A stretch of 64,000 bases of DNA, from contig NZ_JAMXLX010000003.1 of assembly GCF_024055605.1 (NCBI RefSeq), positions 248,001 through 312,000 on the forward strand, given 5' to 3'. This stretch comes from Ciceribacter sichuanensis. Lineage in GTDB: Bacteria > Pseudomonadota > Alphaproteobacteria > Rhizobiales > Rhizobiaceae. Shown one piece after another: positions 60,471 through 64,000 of this stretch. Below the pieces are notes generated by a model. That model was not told where the DNA came from and made no database searches. It saw nothing but the letters and a program-made list of their open reading frames with translations. The position numbers and the translations under genes were made by a program. The stretch's first letter is position 1. Each line of letters begins with the position of its first letter.

Positions 60471-62312
60471 ATGGCATCGATCAGTTCTCCCGCTCAGAAC
60501 GGCAAGGCCTACAAGTATGTCGACCATTCCTATGACGTCGTCGTCGTAGGCGCCGGCGGCGCCGGTCTGCGCGCCACGCTCGGCATGGCCGAACAGGGCT
60601 TCAAGACCGCCTGCATCACCAAGGTCTTTCCGACCCGCTCGCACACCGTTGCGGCGCAGGGCGGCATTGCCGCCTCGCTTACCAACATGACGCCCGACTG
60701 CTGGCAGTGGCACCTTTACGATACCGTCAAGGGTTCCGACTGGCTCGGCGACGTGGATGCCATGCAGTATCTCGCCATGGAAGCGCCGAAGGCGGTCTAT
60801 GAACTCGAGCATTACGGCGTTCCCTTCTCGCGTAACGAGGAAGGCAAAATCTACCAGCGCCCGTTCGGCGGCCACATGCAGAACTACGGCGAAGGCCCGC
60901 CGGTGCAGCGCACCTGCGCTGCCGCCGACCGTACCGGCCACGCCATCCTGCACACGCTCTACGGCCAGTCGCTGCGCAACAATGCCGAATTCTTCATCGA
61001 GTATTTCGCGCTCGACCTGATCATGGCGCCCGACGGCCGATGCACCGGCGTTGTTGCCTGGAACCTCGACGACGGCACGATCCATCGCTTCGCCGCGAAG
61101 ATGGTGGTTCTGGCGACCGGCGGTTATGGCCGCGCCTATTTCTCGGCGACCTCTGCACACACCTGCACGGGTGACGGCGGCGGCATGATCGCCCGCGCCA
61201 ACCTGCCGCTGCAGGACATGGAATTCGTGCAGTTCCACCCGACCGGTATTTATGGCGCAGGCTGCCTGATCACCGAAGGCGCGCGCGGCGAAGGCGGCTA
61301 TCTCGTGAACTCCGAAGGCGAGCGCTTCATGGAGCGCTATGCCCCCTCGGCGAAGGACCTCGCATCGCGCGACGTCGTCTCGCGCTGCATGACGATGGAA
61401 ATCCGTGAAGGCCGCGGCGTCGGCAAGAACAAGGACCACATCTTCCTGCACCTCGACCATCTCGATCCGGCGGTTCTGCACGAGCGCCTGCCGGGTATCT
61501 CGGAAAGCGCCAAGATCTTCGCAGGCGTCGACGTGACCCGCGAGCCGATCCCGGTCCTGCCCACCGTTCACTACAACATGGGCGGCATTCCAACGAACTA
61601 CTGGGGCGAAGTGCTGAACGCCGATGCCGACAACCCGGAACGCATCGCGCCCGGCCTGATGGCCGTGGGCGAAGCCGGTTGCGCCTCGGTGCATGGTGCA
61701 AACCGTCTCGGCTCCAACTCGCTGATCGACCTCGTGGTCTTCGGCCGTGCCGCCGCCATCCGCGCCGGGCAGGTGATCGACAAGTCCGAGCCGGTGCCCG
61801 CGCTCGACATCGCCGCCTGTGACAAGATCATGGAACGCTTCGACGGCATCCGCCATGCCAGCGGCTCAACCCCGACCGCCGTGCTGCGCGACAAGATGCA
61901 GCGCGCCATGCAGGAAGACGCCGCCGTGTTCCGCACCCAGGAAGCGCTGGAGAGCGGCTGCCGCCGCATCTCGGCCATCTGGAAGGAACTGCCGGATGTC
62001 AAGGTCACGGACCGGTCGCTGGTCTGGAACTCGGATCTCGTCGAGACCCTCGAACTGCAGAACCTGATGGCCAATGCCATCACGACCGTCTATGGCGCCG
62101 AAGCGCGCAAGGAGAGCCGTGGTTCGCATGCTCGCGAAGACTATGTCGACGGTCCGTTCGCTGGTCGCGACGACGTCAACTGGCGCAAGCACACGCTGGC
62201 CTGGGTTTCGGAAGCTGGCGATGTGAAGCTCGACTATCGTCCTGTTCATACCGACCTGATCGCCGATGGCATCGATCCCAAAAAGATCGCGCCGAAGGCC
62301 CGCGTCTATTGA
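60471..62312 (+). CDS. sdhA: Succinate dehydrogenase flavoprotein subunit
   Basis: 613-residue FAD subunit that oxidises succinate to fumarate in the TCA cycle. [12 protein letters not shown] at about 24-35 binds FAD; covalent FAD attachment is expected at H58 in [30 protein letters not shown] at about 256-275 holds substrate-binding and proton-transfer residues. Cytoplasmic face of complex II. Confidence 0.98.
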   Translation: MASISSPAQNGKAYKYVDHSYDVVVVGAGGAGLRATLGMAEQGFKTACITKVFPTRSHTVAAQGGIAASLTNMTPDCWQWHLYDTVKGSDWLGDVDAMQYLAMEAPKAVYELEHYGVPFSRNEEGKIYQRPFGGHMQNYGEGPPVQRTCAAADRTGHAILHTLYGQSLRNNAEFFIEYFALDLIMAPDGRCTGVVAWNLDDGTIHRFAAKMVVLATGGYGRAYFSATSAHTCTGDGGGMIARANLPLQDMEFVQFHPTGIYGAGCLITEGARGEGGYLVNSEGERFMERYAPSAKDLASRDVVSRCMTMEIREGRGVGKNKDHIFLHLDHLDPAVLHERLPGISESAKIFAGVDVTREPIPVLPTVHYNMGGIPTNYWGEVLNADADNPERIAPGLMAVGEAGCASVHGANRLGSNSLIDLVVFGRAAAIRAGQVIDKSEPVPALDIAACDKIMERFDGIRHASGSTPTAVLRDKMQRAMQEDAAVFRTQEALESGCRRISAIWKELPDVKVTDRSLVWNSDLVETLELQNLMANAITTVYGAEARKESRGSHAREDYVDGPFAGRDDVNWRKHTLAWVSEAGDVKLDYRPVHTDLIADGIDPKKIAPKARVY

Positions 62313-62330
62313 TCTGAAGAGGAACTGGAC

Positions 62331-63110
62331 ATGGTTGAACTCGCTCTCCCCAAGAACTCCCAGATCACCGAAGGCAAGGTATGGCCGAAGCCGGCCGGGG
62401 CCAAGAATGTCCGGGAATACCGGATCTATCGCTGGAACCCGGACGACGGCCAGAACCCGCGGATCGACACCTACTACATCGACATCGATGACTGTGGTCC
62501 GATGGTGCTCGACGGTCTGCTCTACATCAAGAACAAGATCGACCCGACGCTGACGTTGCGCCGCTCCTGCCGCGAAGGCATTTGCGGTTCCTGCGCGATG
62601 AACATCGACGGCACCAACACGCTCGCCTGCACCAAGGGCATGGACGAGGTGAACGGCACGGTGAAGGTCTATCCTCTGCCGCACATGCCGGTGGTCAAGG
62701 ATCTGGTGCCGGATCTGACGAACTTCTACGCTCAGCATCGTTCGATCGAGCCGTGGCTGAAGACCGTTTCTCCGCCTCCAGCCAAGGAATGGAAGCAGAG
62801 CCACGAAGATCGCCTGAAGCTCGACGGCCTCTACGAGTGCATTCTCTGCGCCTGCTGCTCGACCTCCTGTCCGAGCTACTGGTGGAATGGCGACCGCTAC
62901 CTCGGCCCGGCTGTCCTGCTGCAGGCCTATCGCTGGCTGATCGACAGCCGCGACGAAGCCAAGGGCGAACGTCTCGACAATCTGGAAGATCCTTTCCGGC
63001 TCTATCGCTGCCACACCATCATGAACTGCGCGCAGGCCTGCCCGAAGGGGCTCAACCCGGCCAAGGCGATTGCAGAAATCAAGAAGATGATGGTCGAGCG
63101 TCGCGTCTGA
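62331..63110 (+). CDS. sdhB: Succinate dehydrogenase iron-sulfur subunit
   Basis: A 259-residue subunit with three clusters: [2Fe-2S] in [15 protein letters not shown] plus LAC at about 83-107, [4Fe-4S] in [12 protein letters not shown] and [3Fe-4S] in [12 protein letters not shown]. It relays electrons from SdhA to the membrane quinone. GAGG is upstream of ATG 62331, 18 bp after sdhA. Confidence 0.98.
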   Translation: MVELALPKNSQITEGKVWPKPAGAKNVREYRIYRWNPDDGQNPRIDTYYIDIDDCGPMVLDGLLYIKNKIDPTLTLRRSCREGICGSCAMNIDGTNTLACTKGMDEVNGTVKVYPLPHMPVVKDLVPDLTNFYAQHRSIEPWLKTVSPPPAKEWKQSHEDRLKLDGLYECILCACCSTSCPSYWWNGDRYLGPAVLLQAYRWLIDSRDEAKGERLDNLEDPFRLYRCHTIMNCAQACPKGLNPAKAIAEIKKMMVERRV

Positions 63111-63319
63111 TCCGGTTCGATCCTGTCTGCTTTTGGGAATGGGTTGCATTTTGACCGATGTAGCCCATTTACCATATCGTAATACGATTCAGTCTTGGTG
63201 AAAGACGATGTGCGGAGTTCGCGAGGCGTCCTGTCTTGATTCGAACAGGTCGTTTGCGATAATTCCGCCGTGTTTTCGTATGAGAAACCGGCCAGAAGCG
63301 GTCAACCGGGAGTATGATG

Positions 63320-63847
63320 ATGAAGTTGAAGTATGCGGCAACGGGGGTCGCGATCGTTCTTTCGCTCGCTGGCTGCCAGCGGACCTCCTATAGCGGCCTT
63401 GATCAGCAGAATAGTGCTCTTCCGCCGCTGCAGGCCCAGCCGGTTCCCTCCGTCCAGTCCGGTCAGCTGCCACCTCCCGGTGCCGCCGGTGACAGCCAGT
63501 TCCCGGCCGCTCCCGCAGCCGCTGCGCCTGGCACGGGTATGAGCGATGCAGCCCCCGCGACGGCAATGGACGTGACCAAGGAATCCATGGTCGGTAACTG
63601 GAAGGTTTCCAACGGCGGCGCTTCCTGCGACATGTTCCTGACGCTCACCAATCTCGGCAGTGGCTCGCGCGGCGGTACGCGCGGCTGCGCCGGTGAACTC
63701 ACGCAGATGGGTTCCTGGGAAGTTTCCGGCAAGCAGGTGGTCCTGAAGGACCGCAACGGCAATGCGATCGGCCGTGTCTACAAGAGCGCCGATGCCCGCT
63801 TCGACGGTTCGACCTCGAGCGGTCAGCCGCTAAGCCTCAGCCGCTAA
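63320..63847 (+). CDS. Omp19-like lipoprotein (AprI/Inh-type protease inhibitor)
   Basis: A 175-residue lipoprotein: signal with lipobox LAGC (Cys about 19), a Pro/Ala/Gln-rich linker (about 25-85) and a C-terminal Inh-type beta-barrel (about 95-175) containing [30 protein letters not shown] and the ending GQPLSLSR, closely like Brucella Omp19/Omp10. Three in-frame ATGs (63314, 63317, 63320) are possible; GGGAG is 7 bases before the last. In Brucella the protein inhibits host proteases; here a role in the envelope is assumed. Confidence 0.85.
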   Translation: MKLKYAATGVAIVLSLAGCQRTSYSGLDQQNSALPPLQAQPVPSVQSGQLPPPGAAGDSQFPAAPAAAAPGTGMSDAAPATAMDVTKESMVGNWKVSNGGASCDMFLTLTNLGSGSRGGTRGCAGELTQMGSWEVSGKQVVLKDRNGNAIGRVYKSADARFDGSTSSGQPLSLSR

Positions 63848-63912
63848 GTTTCTCCCCTTCATGCCGTGCGGGTCGATGCCGAAGCGGCGCCCGCTCCGGC
63901 GGAGCATTTTAC

Positions 63913-64000
63913 ATGCAGCCCATTCCGGATTACGCCTCGAGCGTTGCCGAGCAGCTCAAGTCGATGACCGAGGCCGGCACGCTGAAGGCGGACAAGGCGC
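63913..64000 (+). CDS. Start of an unidentified gene, cut at the right edge
   Basis: Only 29 codons are present, MQPIPDYASSVAEQLKSMTE onward, with a good GGAG 8 bases before ATG 63913. The N-terminus is soluble and helical. It could begin an enzyme of the PLP alpha-oxoamine or related group, but this is too short to identify. Confidence 0.5.
   Translation, partial: MQPIPDYASSVAEQLKSMTEAGTLKADKA

Noticed and set aside
60030..61856. 608-codon open frame antisense to sdhA
   Set aside because: Same GC-skew artefact; sdhA on the plus strand is complete and canonical.
1..64000. CRISPR arrays, tRNA/rRNA genes, insertion sequences, prophage or integrative elements
   Set aside because: Reading both strands I found no spaced direct-repeat array, no transposase or integrase and no cloverleaf-type sequence; gene content is core-genome-like.

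Overview
This 64 kb window is a chromosomal, GC-rich alphaproteobacterial segment, almost certainly from the order Rhizobiales and most likely Rhizobiaceae (Rhizobium/Agrobacterium-like). The reasons are the PhaR/PhaA/PhaB polyhydroxybutyrate block, a CarD regulator, an IalB-family protein, an Omp19-like protease-inhibitor lipoprotein, an alphaproteobacterial HemY/Mic60-like pair inside the heme genes, a DUF3309 gene behind an EcfG-type general-stress promoter, CtrA-like boxes, and five copies of a roughly 100 bp intergenic repeat of the kind common in rhizobia. I see no tRNA, rRNA, CRISPR array, prophage, transposase or plasmid-type replication gene. It is mostly ordinary core genome, and I did not find a convincing new multi-gene system; the least explained signals are regulatory and repetitive DNA.

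Layout. 1-1,960: minus-strand efflux operon (DUF2892 protein, RND adaptor, RND permease running off the left edge) behind a perfect 8+8 bp inverted repeat. 2.0-7.7 kb: EamA and MFS transporters, an IorAB-type molybdenum oxidoreductase, and a divergent TetR regulator. 7.8-13.9 kb: ispG, an OmpA-type lipoprotein, hisC with a farnesyl-diphosphate synthase gene, mtgA, a GST and rpmF. 14.0-18.2 kb: a membrane protein, phaR, phaAB, and a two-gene DUF3309/glycine-zipper lipoprotein operon. 18.2-24.9 kb: an intergenic region dense in GANTC sites, a SUV3-like helicase with an RNA-binding-like tail, an S4 protein, fdxA, carD and a Bax-inhibitor-1 protein.

25-32 kb: ybbP/ybbA-like ABC exporter divergent from a tesA-like esterase (an arrangement also found in E. 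coli), thpR, a low-molecular-weight phosphatase, phhB, a DUF1232 protein and an IalB-family protein, with three of the five repeats. 32-43.5 kb: rlmN, a three-gene ABC importer, a LysE exporter, an SDR, argG, a Bcr/CflA-type exporter, an M3 peptidase and a thioesterase. 43.6-49.5 kb: typA, a GNAT, an exported protein, ppa, DUF167 and YggT proteins, and an MFS exporter. 49.5-55.4 kb: minus-strand operon hemC, hemD, a Mic60-like membrane protein, hemY, a TerB protein and a glutamine amidotransferase. 55.5-59.4 kb: tsaD, gpsA, a YciI protein, an EVE protein, a METTL20-like methyltransferase and a convergent small exported protein. 59.7-63.1 kb: sdhCDAB, followed by an Omp19-like lipoprotein and the first 29 codons of an unidentified gene.

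Several groups act together. IspG and the prenyl synthase serve isoprenoid supply. PhaA and PhaB make 3-hydroxybutyryl-CoA, with PhaR as the likely carbon-storage regulator. HemC, HemD and HemY belong to tetrapyrrole synthesis at the membrane, and SdhCDAB is complex II. Translational coupling is common: ATGA or GTGA overlaps join the RND pair, ybbA/ybbP, helicase/S4, ABC permease/ATPase, tsaD/gpsA and yciI/EVE.
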